Under the pieces are notes generated by a model. It was not told where the DNA came from and ran no database searches. It saw nothing but the letters and a program-made list of their open reading frames with translations. From the NCBI GenBank assembly GCA_964625465.1, contig CAZVFD010000002.1, positions 62,001 to 126,000 of the forward strand: a DNA stretch of 64,000 bases, read 5' to 3'. Below, piece by piece: positions 17,873-26,964 of this stretch. How positions within the stretch are numbered: position 1 is the stretch's first letter; the number at the start of each line of letters is the position of its first letter. The position numbers were made by a program, and so were the translations under genes. The stretch is from CAZLFQ01 sp964625465 (GTDB taxonomy: Bacteria; Pseudomonadota; Alphaproteobacteria; Rickettsiales; Midichloriaceae).

Positions 17873-20281
17873 CTAATGCGGGAGGTGCGAAGATAATCTT
17901 TCGTCCCTTTCCCTACGCCTTTCATCTGCAATCTCTTTCGCTTCATCCCATACTATAGGGCTTAGAGCTTTAGATAAGGCGTTTTTTAAAACTTCATCTA
18001 CGGTTTCTACTGGAATTATCTTTATCCCTTTTTTAACAACATCTGGGATTTCTTCCAAATCTTTCACGTTATCTTTAGGGATCAAAGCTGTTTTGACTCC
18101 GCCTCGTAATGCGGCTAAAAGTTTCTCTTTTAAACCACCGATTGGCAGAACTCTTCCACGCAAAGTTACTTCACCAGTCATTGCAATATCACGCTTAACA
18201 GGGATTCCTGTCAATGCTGAGACCATTGAAGTACACATAGCTATACCTGCAGAAGGTCCATCTTTAGGTGTGGCACCTTCAGGCACGTGCACGTGAATAT
18301 CTTTATATTTAAACACTGATGGTTTTATTCCGAAATCAACTGCGCGAGCTCTAATATAACTTAGTGCAGCTTGTACAGATTCCTTCATAACCTCACCTAA
18401 TTTACCAGTGATTTTAACGTCCCCACCTTTGCCATATAACAGTACCGCTTCGATTGACAGTAGGTCACCACCGACTTCTGAGTAGGCGAGGCCATTTGTT
18501 ATGCCAACTAAATTTTTCTTCTCAATCTCGCCAAACTTAAATTTTCTGACTCCTAAGAAATCATGGATATTTTTTTCAGAAATTTTGACATGCTTCTTTC
18601 CTTTTAGCATCAATTCCTTCACGACCTTCCTAGCAAGCTTAGCTATGTTGCGATCAAGACTTCTTACGCCAGCTTCTCTGGTGTAATATCTGATAATTTC
18701 CAGAATTGCTTCTTTGGTTATCTCTAACTCGCCTTTTTTAACACCATGCCCCTCGAGTTGTTTTGGAGTTAAATAGTTTTGAGCAATTGCCAATTTTTCA
18801 TTCTCTGTATAACCAGACAAATTTATTATCTCCATTCTATCCATTAGTGGGCGAGGGATTCCATCGTAACTATTGGCAGTTGCAACAAACATTACCTGCG
18901 AGAGATCGTAATCAACTTCAAGATAATGATCATTGAATGAATGATTTTGCTCTGGGTCTAATATTTCCAACAAGGCTGAAGAAGGATCGCCTCTGTAGTC
19001 AAAACCCATTTTGTCAATTTCGTCTAAGAGCATTACTGGATTGCTTTTCTTTGCTTTTTTCATGCCCTGAATGATTTTTCCAGGCATTGCCCCGATATAT
19101 GTCCTTCTGTGGCCTTTAATCTCAGCCTCATCTCTTAGTCCACCTAGCGCTACTTTTACAAACTCTCTACCAGTAGCATTTGCTATTGAGCGTGCTAATG
19201 ATGTTTTGCCTACGCCAGGGGGCCCAATTAAGCATAAGATTGGGCTTTTTAATTTATTAGTTCTTAGGTTGACTGCTAAGTACTCAAGTATCCTTTCTTT
19301 AATCTTCTCAAGGCCATAGTGTTCATTATCTAAAGTTTCTTGAGCTTTTGTAATATTTTTATTTAACTTAGAAAAAGCTTTCCACGGTAGCTGAATAATC
19401 CAATCAAGATAATTTCTAATGACTGCCGCTTCTGATGACATAGGGTTCATCAGCTTTAGTTTTTTTAACTCTGCATTCGCTCTGTCTTGTACTTCTTTAG
19501 ATAGATTCAAAGCAGCAACTTTCTTTGATAGCTCATTCACTTCTTCTTTATAATCCTCTTCCCCTAATTCTTTGTGAATAGCCTTTAGTTGTTCATTCAA
19601 ATAATAGTCTTTTTGATTTTTTTCAATCTGAGTTCTCACTCTGGTTTTAATACGTGACTCGGTGTTTAAAAGATCAATTTCTAACTCTAATAGAGCAAGT
19701 AACTTTTCTAATTTTTTTTGTATACTTGTCTGTTCCAGAACATCTTGTTTAGATGCAACTTTAACAAATAAATGCGCACTTATAGCATCCGCGAACTTAG
19801 ATGGTTCTTCAATGGTTGCAATTGAATTTAAAATATCTGGGCTTATTTTTGTATTTAGTTGAACATAAGTTTCAAATAACTTGCTAATTGATCTTTTAAG
19901 AGCTGAAACTTCTTGGATATTTATTTCTTGATCATCAGCAAGCGCTTTTACCTGTGCCTGAATAAAAGGTGTTTCTTCAAGGTATTTTACAACTTTTACC
20001 CTTTGCTTTCCTTCCACTAGAACTTTTACAGTATTGTCTTGAAGTTTTAAAACTTGCAAAATATTACCGATTACACCGACCTTATATAGTTCTTTCGAGC
20101 TGGGGTCATCTGTAACAGCATCCATCTGTGATACCAAGAGAATCTTGTTCCCAGCTTTTACTGCTGCTTCCAAAGCCTTGATAGACTTATCTCTACCAAC
20201 AAATAGAGGAACTATCATAGTAGGAAAAACCACTAAATCTCTAAGGGGAAGTACAGAGTAAGTGTCTATTGCAAAGCTCAT
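17873..20281 (-). CDS. lon: ATP-dependent protease Lon
   Basis: Cytoplasmic AAA+ serine protease that degrades misfolded and regulatory proteins; in alphaproteobacteria this includes cell-cycle regulators. 802 aa, full length: N-terminal LON substrate domain (LPLRDLVVFPTMIVPLFVGR), AAA+ module with GPPGVGKTSLARSIA and VMLLDEIDKMG, and protease domain with catalytic Ser in PKDGPSAGIAM and Lys in GGLKEKLLAALRGG. The C-terminal tail is Arg/Glu-rich. Divergent from mreD; the 121-bp gap holds the promoters of both, but I could not pick a convincing one for lon. Confidence 0.98.
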   Translation of the reverse strand: MSFAIDTYSVLPLRDLVVFPTMIVPLFVGRDKSIKALEAAVKAGNKILLVSQMDAVTDDPSSKELYKVGVIGNILQVLKLQDNTVKVLVEGKQRVKVVKYLEETPFIQAQVKALADDQEINIQEVSALKRSISKLFETYVQLNTKISPDILNSIATIEEPSKFADAISAHLFVKVASKQDVLEQTSIQKKLEKLLALLELEIDLLNTESRIKTRVRTQIEKNQKDYYLNEQLKAIHKELGEEDYKEEVNELSKKVAALNLSKEVQDRANAELKKLKLMNPMSSEAAVIRNYLDWIIQLPWKAFSKLNKNITKAQETLDNEHYGLEKIKERILEYLAVNLRTNKLKSPILCLIGPPGVGKTSLARSIANATGREFVKVALGGLRDEAEIKGHRRTYIGAMPGKIIQGMKKAKKSNPVMLLDEIDKMGFDYRGDPSSALLEILDPEQNHSFNDHYLEVDYDLSQVMFVATANSYDGIPRPLMDRMEIINLSGYTENEKLAIAQNYLTPKQLEGHGVKKGELEITKEAILEIIRYYTREAGVRSLDRNIAKLARKVVKELMLKGKKHVKISEKNIHDFLGVRKFKFGEIEKKNLVGITNGLAYSEVGGDLLSIEAVLLYGKGGDVKITGKLGEVMKESVQAALSYIRARAVDFGIKPSVFKYKDIHVHVPEGATPKDGPSAGIAMCTSMVSALTGIPVKRDIAMTGEVTLRGRVLPIGGLKEKLLAALRGGVKTALIPKDNVKDLEEIPDVVKKGIKIIPVETVDEVLKNALSKALSPIVWDEAKEIADERRRERDERLSSHLPH

Positions 20282-20402
20282 TTGAAAACCTTTTTATATC
20301 GATTAAACTCTATCTAGTTAAGAAACGCTAAATTACAAGATGCTAAATTACATTATCTTGCTATATTAATACTAACATAAGAAAATATTAGTTAATAGAT
20401 TT

Positions 20403-20891
20403 ATGCTTAGAGACTTAATTACAAAGTACAAAATTTACCTATATCTCATAGGTTTAACTGTCATAGCGTATCTACCTGTTGGCTTTGGCCAATCTCAGGT
20501 TAAGCCAGCAATTATAGTAATTTCAATCTTTTATTTCTCTATAATTCCACAAACTAGACCAGCCTTATTATTTTTAATTATACTTGGAACTTTTGACGAT
20601 TTTTTAAGTAATTCAACGGTTGGTATAACGTCTCTAAACTATGTTTTAATCTCTTTAATTGCCAGTTCAAATACCAAAGCCCTTCTCGAACAGAGGTTTA
20701 ATGTAGTATGGGTTGCATTGTTTTTAGCATTAGCAATTGTTAATTTTATAGAGGCTCTAGTACTGTCCGTTATGAATGATTATCATGTATTTAAGTTTGA
20801 AATTGCGGCAAGAATTCTATTGTCTCTTCTAATTTATCCGTTATTACATTATTTTTATTCAATCAAGATCAATTGGTTTAGAGTTAAGTAA
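20403..20891 (+). CDS. mreD: Rod-shape-determining membrane protein MreD
   Basis: 162-aa inner-membrane protein with about five helices, the size and profile of MreD, the elongasome subunit that works with MreB, MreC, RodA and PBP2. Sequence is weakly conserved in this family, so the call leans on context: its stop overlaps the start of the PBP2 gene (TAATG), the usual mreD-mrdA order. mreB and mreC are not in the window. Confidence 0.82.
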   Translation: MLRDLITKYKIYLYLIGLTVIAYLPVGFGQSQVKPAIIVISIFYFSIIPQTRPALLFLIILGTFDDFLSNSTVGITSLNYVLISLIASSNTKALLEQRFNVVWVALFLALAIVNFIEALVLSVMNDYHVFKFEIAARILLSLLIYPLLHYFYSIKINWFRVK

Positions 20892-22729
20892 TGCGTGATG
20901 AAGTTTATAAATACAAAACTTTTGGCAGGCGAAGCATCGTACTTGGCGGTATTAAACTAGTCCTACTTAGTCTTATTGCTGGACGTTATTATTATTTGCA
21001 AATGAAAAATTCTGAGAAGTATAAAACTTTATCAGAAAATAACAGGATTAAAGTGATTGTAATTCCAGCACTTCGTGGCCACCTTTTGGATAGGCACGGC
21101 AATGATATTGCAAATAATACGGTTTTTTATAGGCTAGGTCTAGATTCTCATGAGATCAAAAATCTTGGAGAGATAATACCCAAAGTGGAGAATGTTCTTG
21201 GAAGGCCACTTAAGCTTTCAAAAGAACTAATTGAAAAACGCATTATTAAAAAAAGTAAAAATGAGCCATTGATAATTGAAGATAGCTTAAACTGGGAAGA
21301 AGTTTCAAAAGTTTCTTTAAATAATCATTTACTGCCAAATATAGATGTTATTGAGGCACCAGTAAGATGCTATCCCTTTAAAGAAGCTTTTGCACACATC
21401 ACAGGATATATTGGTAGCCCGACAGAGGATGAAATAGAAATACTTGATTTGCCAACTTTCAATGAGCTTAAAATTGGTAAAAGTGGTGTAGAGAAAATTT
21501 TTGATGAAACATTAAGAGGTTACCCAGGACTACGAAAAACTGAAGTTGATGTTAAGGGTACGTATATAAGGGAGCTTTCAAAAGACTCCCCAGTTTCTGG
21601 TAATAAACTGACCCTCACAATCGATGCTGATATTCAAAAGTTTGTTTATGATATTATGAAGGAGCGAAAAGCTGAAGGTGCAGTTGTAGTGCTCGATGCT
21701 AAAACTGGTGGTGTGATAGCCATGCATTCTTCTCCATCTTTTGATCCCAATGAATTTGTTGATGGAGTGTCTAAAGATTATTGGGAAACTATTACCAATA
21801 ACCCAAACAATCCATTAATTAACCAAGTGGTTTCAAATCCATATCCCCCAGGTTCTACATTTAAAATTGTAACAGCAATGGCTGCGCTAAGATCAGGCAA
21901 AATGACACCGAGTAGAACGCACACTTGTACTGGCGTACATTACGTTGGAAGTAAACCATTTAAATGTTGGAAAACAGGTGGGCATGGGACATTAAATTTA
22001 GAGCAAGCTATTCAACGGTCTTGCAATCCATATTTCTATAGCGCAGGCCAATTAATTGGTCCTCAGATAATCGCTGATACTGCAAGACTGCTTGGGTATG
22101 GAAGTAAAACAGATATCGAACTACCATTCGAACACGCAGGGTTAATTCCAGACCCCAAATGGAAGCAAAATCGCTATAAGATGGAATGGTATATGGGTGA
22201 TACTATTAACACTTCGATTGGCCAAGGTTATGTTTTGGTCACCCCTTTACAGCTCGCTGTTATGACAGCAAGAATTGTAACTGGTAAAAGAGTGCAACCA
22301 ACTTTGATATACACCGAGAAGCCAGTTGAGCTAGAGAGTTTAGGCATAGCCGAAGAACACATTAAAGTTATTCGTGAAGGCATGCGGAAAGTGACAAACG
22401 AGGCTGGAGGAACTGCCTTTGCGCATAATATGTCATATAAAGATTTTATTGTAGGTGGCAAAACTGGAACCGCACAAGTAGCGGCATTAAAGTTTAAACA
22501 TGCAGCTCATAAATTTATGCACCACGGATTATTTACAAGTTTTGGGCCAGTTGATGACCCTCAATATGTGGTATCTGTAATCGTTGCGCATGGTGAGGCT
22601 GGGGCGAAAACCGCAGCACCAATTGCGAAGCAAATTTATCTTAAGCTATTAGGGCAACCAACTGCACTTGATCCTAAAGATGCACAAGAAGAAGATGACG
22701 TAGATAATATAAATAATCCTAGTTTATGA
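20891..22729 (+). CDS. mrdA: Penicillin-binding protein 2 (elongation transpeptidase)
   Basis: Class B PBP that cross-links peptidoglycan during rod elongation. 612 aa: a single N-terminal membrane helix (about 17-35), PBP dimerisation domain, and transpeptidase domain with the Ser-x-x-Lys motif in YPPGSTFKIVTAM, Ser-x-Asn in RSCNPYF and Lys-Thr-Gly in VGGKTGTAQV. All three catalytic motifs are intact. It overlaps mreD upstream and the HAD phosphatase gene downstream by four bases. Presence with mltA and dacB argues that this organism makes and remodels a cell wall. Confidence 0.95.
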   Translation: MRDEVYKYKTFGRRSIVLGGIKLVLLSLIAGRYYYLQMKNSEKYKTLSENNRIKVIVIPALRGHLLDRHGNDIANNTVFYRLGLDSHEIKNLGEIIPKVENVLGRPLKLSKELIEKRIIKKSKNEPLIIEDSLNWEEVSKVSLNNHLLPNIDVIEAPVRCYPFKEAFAHITGYIGSPTEDEIEILDLPTFNELKIGKSGVEKIFDETLRGYPGLRKTEVDVKGTYIRELSKDSPVSGNKLTLTIDADIQKFVYDIMKERKAEGAVVVLDAKTGGVIAMHSSPSFDPNEFVDGVSKDYWETITNNPNNPLINQVVSNPYPPGSTFKIVTAMAALRSGKMTPSRTHTCTGVHYVGSKPFKCWKTGGHGTLNLEQAIQRSCNPYFYSAGQLIGPQIIADTARLLGYGSKTDIELPFEHAGLIPDPKWKQNRYKMEWYMGDTINTSIGQGYVLVTPLQLAVMTARIVTGKRVQPTLIYTEKPVELESLGIAEEHIKVIREGMRKVTNEAGGTAFAHNMSYKDFIVGGKTGTAQVAALKFKHAAHKFMHHGLFTSFGPVDDPQYVVSVIVAHGEAGAKTAAPIAKQIYLKLLGQPTALDPKDAQEEDDVDNINNPSL

Positions 22730-23379
22730 ACACACTAATACCACCTAAAGCGATACTATTTGATTGGGATAACACTCTAGTTGAAACGTGGCCAAAACTT
22801 CATAAAACTCTCAATGAAACTTTTGCAGAGTTTGGTCTTGAAACTTGGAGTATGGAGCAAGTAAAACAGCGCACTCATAAATCTGCTAAAGATATTTTTC
22901 CAACTTTATTTGGTGATAAGCATGAGAAGGCTAGGGGGTATTTTTACTATCTATATCGTCAAAAATACGCGCATGAAAACCTTCCTCCGTTGCCAAATGC
23001 TTTAAAAGTTCTTGAGCTACTCAAAGCGCGGAATATAAAGACAGGGGTGGTGAGTAATAAGGAAGGCAATACTTTGCGTAAAGAGATTAAAGAGATGGGA
23101 TGGGATGTCTATTTTGAATGTATGATAGGCTCAATGGATGCTACAAAAGATAAACCCCACCCAGAGCCAGTTTACATGGCTTTAGAAAAGCTAAATATTG
23201 ATAAAGGAAGCCATATTTGGTTTGTTGGCGATACTACTGTAGACATAGAATGCGGACATAATTCAGGCTGCACACCAATACTTTATGGCGACAAGGTCGC
23301 AGCTCCTGATATAGACTCGCTAAAAATTTCCTACAAACATGTAAAATGCCATGTAACTTTGGCTGAATTATTAGTCTAA
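22726..23379 (+). CDS. HAD-superfamily phosphatase (phosphoglycolate phosphatase-like)
   Basis: 217-aa haloacid-dehalogenase hydrolase. The nucleophile motif is FDWDNTLVE (Asp13, Asp15), the second motif VVSNKEG, the Lys is in KDKPHPEPVYMAL and the acidic metal motif is WFVGDTTVDIECG. A helical cap lies between motifs one and two, as in phosphoglycolate phosphatase (Gph), but substrate cannot be assigned. The ATG overlaps the mrdA stop (ATGA) and the 3' end overlaps the convergent repeat-protein gene by four bases. Confidence 0.88.
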   Translation: MNTLIPPKAILFDWDNTLVETWPKLHKTLNETFAEFGLETWSMEQVKQRTHKSAKDIFPTLFGDKHEKARGYFYYLYRQKYAHENLPPLPNALKVLELLKARNIKTGVVSNKEGNTLRKEIKEMGWDVYFECMIGSMDATKDKPHPEPVYMALEKLNIDKGSHIWFVGDTTVDIECGHNSGCTPILYGDKVAAPDIDSLKISYKHVKCHVTLAELLV

Positions 23380-24992
23380 CCCCCTATACCTTGGCCTTTA
23401 GACTGTGCAGTTGTTTTTGCAGGTGTTGATTCAGCAGCGCTGGTACCTGTTGTAGCAGATGCTGATGATGTTTTGCCTTGCAATGAACTTACTAGTCCTG
23501 CTAGTTCGTTGTTTGCTTTCAAGCTATCTACACCATTTGGTGCCTTTGCTGCTTGTTTACTCGGACGTCTTAATTGAGTATCCTCGTCATCACCAACAGT
23601 GTTAAGTGATTCTGGTTCTCTACTTTTACCTGCGTTAACCTCCACAGTAGCAGCTTTAACAATTTTTTCCTCTTTTAAAACATTAACTATTCTATCCACA
23701 TCTTTCTCAGTAGGCCTTTTGTCCGCTGGCATATTATCACGTATGTTATGAGCTAAATCTTTTGCATCTTTCTCATTGAATTCTTTACCCTCAACTTTCA
23801 TCTGAACAATTGCATCCTTAAGTATAATTGTAAAATCAGACATTTTATCAAGCTTATCATTAATGTTTGTAATGTAGTTGCGATTCGCTCCAGTTAGCCC
23901 TTGTTCGGCATCTTTAGCCATCATTTCTTTGCCAAGATTCATTAATAGTTTTTCTCTATATTCTGCTTTCTCACCGGTATTTTCTGGCTGCGTAGGTGAT
24001 GCAGGTTTATTGACGTTATTACTCGGACGTCTCGATTCAGGATCTTCTATAACAGTATGTGCAGCTTCTCTAGTATTAGAATCCTTAGGGCTTCTCACAG
24101 GACCACCCATACTTTTTAACGTCTCTTTAACCGCTTCAACAAAAGGGTAATGTTCTTGAGCCACAGGCTTAGCAAGATCTTTTTCCCTCACCTCAAGTTG
24201 ATTAACATTGTTACTAGGACGACTTAATTGATCATCCCTTCCCACACCTTGTACAATTATTCTTTCTTCAACTAGTACAATAATAATCCTATCCACATCT
24301 CTTTCAGTAGGTCTGGTATTAGGGGACATACTTTCACGCATGTTAACTGCTAAATCCTTTGTTTCTTTTTCATTTAGCTCTCTTCCCTCAACTTTCGTAC
24401 TAAAAATGGCATCCTTAAGCTTCATTAGAAAATCGACCATTTCATCCAGCTTATCATTAATGTTTGGGATGTAGTTGCGATTCGCTCCAGTTAGGCCTTG
24501 TTCAGCATCCTTAGCCAGCATTTCTTGGCTAAGTTGCATTAAGAATTTATCACTGTATTCTGCCTTCTCATCTATTTTTTCTGGCCCTGCGGCTATTGGC
24601 TTATATTCCTCTGATACTTCTTCTCTGGCTTTACCACCATAAAGCTCTAAACCGCTTTTGGGAGGAGATCCAATTTCTACTCCCTTGCCTGGACGGCGAA
24701 GTACTACATCTTCATCATCGCCAACTGCCGAGACAGGTATTTCAGGCTTCGCAGCTATTGGCTTATATTCTTCTGATACTTCTTCTCTGGCTTTACCACC
24801 ATAAAGCTCTAAACCGCTTTTAGGTGAAGCCTCAATTTCAGCTTTCTTACCTGGACGGCGAAGCTCTACATCTTCATCATCTTCAAGTGAAGTGGCAGCT
24901 TTCTTACCTGGACGGCGAAGCATAGTGTCTTCATCGTCAGCATCCCTATTTATGTAAAAATTTTGCGAAGTAAAGCGTGAGTAAAGGAACAT
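23376..24992 (-). CDS. Repeat protein with DDEDxxLRRPGK motifs and two 100-residue repeats
   Basis: 538 aa, no known family. It contains about six copies of a short acidic-then-basic motif (DDEDTMLRRPGK, DDEDVELRRPGK, DDEDVVLRRPGK, RDDQLSRPSNN, EDPESRRPSNN, DDEDTQLRRPSK), a 35-residue duplication around SGLELYGGKAREEVSEEYKP, and two copies of a 100-residue helical unit containing AKDAEQGLTGANRNYI and RPTExDVDRI, spaced about 190 residues apart. No signal peptide or membrane helix; the C-terminus is Ala/Ser/Thr-rich and disordered. A TTAA-N7-TTAAC motif and a TAAGAT -10 precede it. Probably a secreted effector or scaffold; function unknown. Confidence 0.75.
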   Translation of the reverse strand: MFLYSRFTSQNFYINRDADDEDTMLRRPGKKAATSLEDDEDVELRRPGKKAEIEASPKSGLELYGGKAREEVSEEYKPIAAKPEIPVSAVGDDEDVVLRRPGKGVEIGSPPKSGLELYGGKAREEVSEEYKPIAAGPEKIDEKAEYSDKFLMQLSQEMLAKDAEQGLTGANRNYIPNINDKLDEMVDFLMKLKDAIFSTKVEGRELNEKETKDLAVNMRESMSPNTRPTERDVDRIIIVLVEERIIVQGVGRDDQLSRPSNNVNQLEVREKDLAKPVAQEHYPFVEAVKETLKSMGGPVRSPKDSNTREAAHTVIEDPESRRPSNNVNKPASPTQPENTGEKAEYREKLLMNLGKEMMAKDAEQGLTGANRNYITNINDKLDKMSDFTIILKDAIVQMKVEGKEFNEKDAKDLAHNIRDNMPADKRPTEKDVDRIVNVLKEEKIVKAATVEVNAGKSREPESLNTVGDDEDTQLRRPSKQAAKAPNGVDSLKANNELAGLVSSLQGKTSSASATTGTSAAESTPAKTTAQSKGQGIGG

Positions 24993-25007
24993 AATAATCC
25001 CCCAATA

Positions 25008-25013
25008 ATCTTA
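25008..25013 (-). promoter_or_regulatory. -10 element before the repeat-protein gene
   Basis: Minus-strand TAAGAT located 26 bp from the TTAA-N7-TTAA motif at 25040-25054, close to the 24-bp spacing seen at the 1261-aa ankyrin gene. A TTGTCG 16 bp upstream could serve as -35. Confidence 0.35.
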
Positions 25014-25039
25014 ACTATCTAAAGTCTAACGACAATTCG

Positions 25040-25054
25040 TTAATAAAGAGTTAA
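25040..25054 (-). promoter_or_regulatory. CtrA-like box (TTAA-N7-TTAAC)
   Basis: Minus strand TTAACTCTTTATTAAC, 48 bp before the start of the repeat-protein gene. Both half-sites and the trailing C match the CtrA consensus; the seven spacer bases differ from those before the ankyrin genes, so this is not simply a recent copy of the same promoter. Confidence 0.5.
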
Positions 25055-25090
25055 AAAACCTAATTCACTCTCCAAAACCCCATTAAAACC

Positions 25091-25119
25091 TTGACACGTC
25101 TAAAATATTGATGTACGGT
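25091..25119 (+). promoter_or_regulatory. Promoter candidate for the oxygenase-like gene
   Basis: A perfect TTGACA (25091-25096), 17-bp spacer and TACGGT (25114-25119), followed 26 bp later by the ATG at 25146 with a GGGGAAGGG ribosome site. The -10 keeps the T, A and final T only. Confidence 0.4.
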
Positions 25120-25145
25120 CCCTTTTCAAATCTTGGGGAAGGGAT

Positions 25146-25922
25146 ATGGATTACGAGACACAAGTACTAGCAACTGAGCTTGATAATTATAGGGAGGATT
25201 TGGTTAGAGCTTATGACCATTTGCATGCAAATCCATACCATACTTTTATTAAAATGCCCTACGCAGAGAAAACCTCTGCTTTACTTGAGGGTTTTCAATT
25301 TAATAATGCTGAAGAAATAAGACATCGCGTCACATATGCCAGAGATTATGATCAACAAAATGCTTTCAACGAGCTACTTGATATATTTAGAGGACATTTT
25401 TCTAATATGTCAGAAAAAGGCTCAGGAGAATTGGCTGGCTATATAGTAGACATTTTAAATGAAACTTATAAGTCCAAATTTTTCAGCCCATTAATTTTTA
25501 ATCTCCGTTACACTATTTGGTTCCAAGCAGAAGATTATTCTAATCGTTGGCACTTAGATGGCTTTATGGCTTCTGAAGCTTGTGATGATAGTGAATTTTC
25601 GTTGATCTATCCATTGAAAGGTCCGTCTACACTTTTTAATGACCCTTACATTTTACTTAACGGTTTAGAATTTAATGATAAATGTATTTACAATGATGAT
25701 CACGACTATTCCAGCGGACTCCCATTTTCGTTCTTTAACACTCTAAACTATTCTCCTGTTGAAGTTGAATGCGCCCAAATTGGCCATGCTAGTATTCATA
25801 CTTTTAATTCAATACATTCAGTGCCAGCTTTTCACACTCCAAGAGTTGTTTTAGTAGTATCTCTAACAGACAAGGATGATTATCCATTTTATAACCCTCC
25901 CCTAAATAACCATAAATTATAA
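25146..25922 (+). CDS. Putative Fe(II)/2-oxoglutarate-dependent oxygenase-like protein
   Basis: 258 aa. The C-terminal half looks like a double-stranded beta-helix oxygenase: His136-x-Asp138 in RWHLDG, followed by a strand (FSLIYPLKG), then His224 in IHSVPAFHTPRVVLVVSL with Arg233 nine residues later, matching the HxD...H...R iron and 2-oxoglutarate ligand pattern. The N-terminal 120 residues are helical and unassigned. No signal peptide. It has its own promoter candidate and faces away from the repeat-protein gene. Family membership is inferred from these residues and the strand pattern only; substrate unknown. Confidence 0.6.
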   Translation: MDYETQVLATELDNYREDLVRAYDHLHANPYHTFIKMPYAEKTSALLEGFQFNNAEEIRHRVTYARDYDQQNAFNELLDIFRGHFSNMSEKGSGELAGYIVDILNETYKSKFFSPLIFNLRYTIWFQAEDYSNRWHLDGFMASEACDDSEFSLIYPLKGPSTLFNDPYILLNGLEFNDKCIYNDDHDYSSGLPFSFFNTLNYSPVEVECAQIGHASIHTFNSIHSVPAFHTPRVVLVVSLTDKDDYPFYNPPLNNHKL

Positions 25923-25995
25923 GGATTGCTTAGTACTGAGAACATTTAGAGACTCTATACATTAGAGAGGGGAAAAAAAGATGTGTTGAGCTGGA

Positions 25996-26046
25996 TTAGT
26001 CCTTCCTATCACTCTCTAGCATGCCACCAATTAAGTAGAAGTGTCG
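25996..26046 (-). pseudogene. Remnant of a tautomerase 3' end
   Basis: Minus-strand translation up to the stop at 25996-25998 gives RHFYLIGGMLESDRKD, matching KKHYAIAGVLESDRKD at the end of the intact tautomerase at 26965. The 29 bases 25990-26018 are identical to 26959-26987, and similarity fades on both sides. The remnant and the intact end are in direct orientation and bracket the methyltransferase gene exactly. The start and body of this tautomerase copy are missing. Confidence 0.8.
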
Positions 26047-26049
26047 CAG

Positions 26050-26865
26050 CTATTTTACAAATGTGACAAAATAGTTATTACGTGGCACATTAAATGAGCC
26101 CCCACTAGTACTTGTATCTTCTAATGTAAATCCAGCACTCTTTGCAATTCTTTCCATTTTAGCGGGGCTAATATACTCTTTATGATATGGGTCAATCGCC
26201 CCACTTGGAACAACAAAGCTCACGCCATTATCGTATGGATAGTATCTTTTCTTAGGCATTGCAAATAACATTATCTTCCTTAAAAGATTTAACATTGGAG
26301 TATTATTATACCAGTGCCAAATTATAACTTTTCCATTTTTTTTGAGGACTCTATAAGACTCCTTAAATGTTTGTTTCAAGTTGCATACATGGTCAAGCGA
26401 GGTTGCATAGATTAACGTGTCAATTGACTCATCCTGAAAAGGCATATATTCGCAGCAACCAATTACTTTGACTCCTTCAAACTTAATATCTGGGATAGGG
26501 TCAAGTCCATAAAAAGTATTGTAAGGTTTTTTAATATTTATTAGATATCCTGGCACTTCCATTATACCGCACCCTATATCTACTATTTCTCCCTGCTTAT
26601 ATTTCTCTTCTATATAAGCTCCAAAAGACTTAACATCTTCCCTGTCTGCTAGTGAAAGAGATCCTTGAGGCAATAAGTAGTAGCTTAGATGGCCGTTAGT
26701 ATTCAGGGTTTTATTCAGTAAAAAATCTTTTGGAAAGTTGTTCAATAACATACGTTCATGATCATACTCGATCTTGTCGCCTTGCAATTTAAAATTATAC
26801 CCACAGCATTGCTTATCATCCTCTAGAGCCTCTTTGCAGAAAGGGCAATGTAATTTCAATTTCAT
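26050..26865 (-). CDS. SAM-dependent methyltransferase with N-terminal zinc ribbon
   Basis: 271 aa. Residues 7-22 hold four to five Cys in a ribbon (CPFCKEALEDDKQCCGY), probably zinc-binding. A class I methyltransferase fold follows: motif I IVDIGCGIMEVPGYL, acidic residue in TFYGLDP, motif IV region SIDTLIYATSLDHV, and ESYRVLKKNGKVIIWHWYN. The domain resembles Methyltransf_11 enzymes; the substrate is unknown. It lies between a complete tautomerase gene and a decayed copy of that gene's 3' end, which marks it as an insertion. The 99 bp upstream hold no strong promoter. Confidence 0.85.
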   Translation of the reverse strand: MKLKLHCPFCKEALEDDKQCCGYNFKLQGDKIEYDHERMLLNNFPKDFLLNKTLNTNGHLSYYLLPQGSLSLADREDVKSFGAYIEEKYKQGEIVDIGCGIMEVPGYLINIKKPYNTFYGLDPIPDIKFEGVKVIGCCEYMPFQDESIDTLIYATSLDHVCNLKQTFKESYRVLKKNGKVIIWHWYNNTPMLNLLRKIMLFAMPKKRYYPYDNGVSFVVPSGAIDPYHKEYISPAKMERIAKSAGFTLEDTSTSGGSFNVPRNNYFVTFVK

Positions 26866-26964
26866 GTTAATCCTATTAATTTTTTCGTTCTATACTGACT
26901 ATCATAAAATTACTTTGGCATCAACTTTATGTGGAGCAAATAAAGAGAAAAAGGTTGTGCTGGA

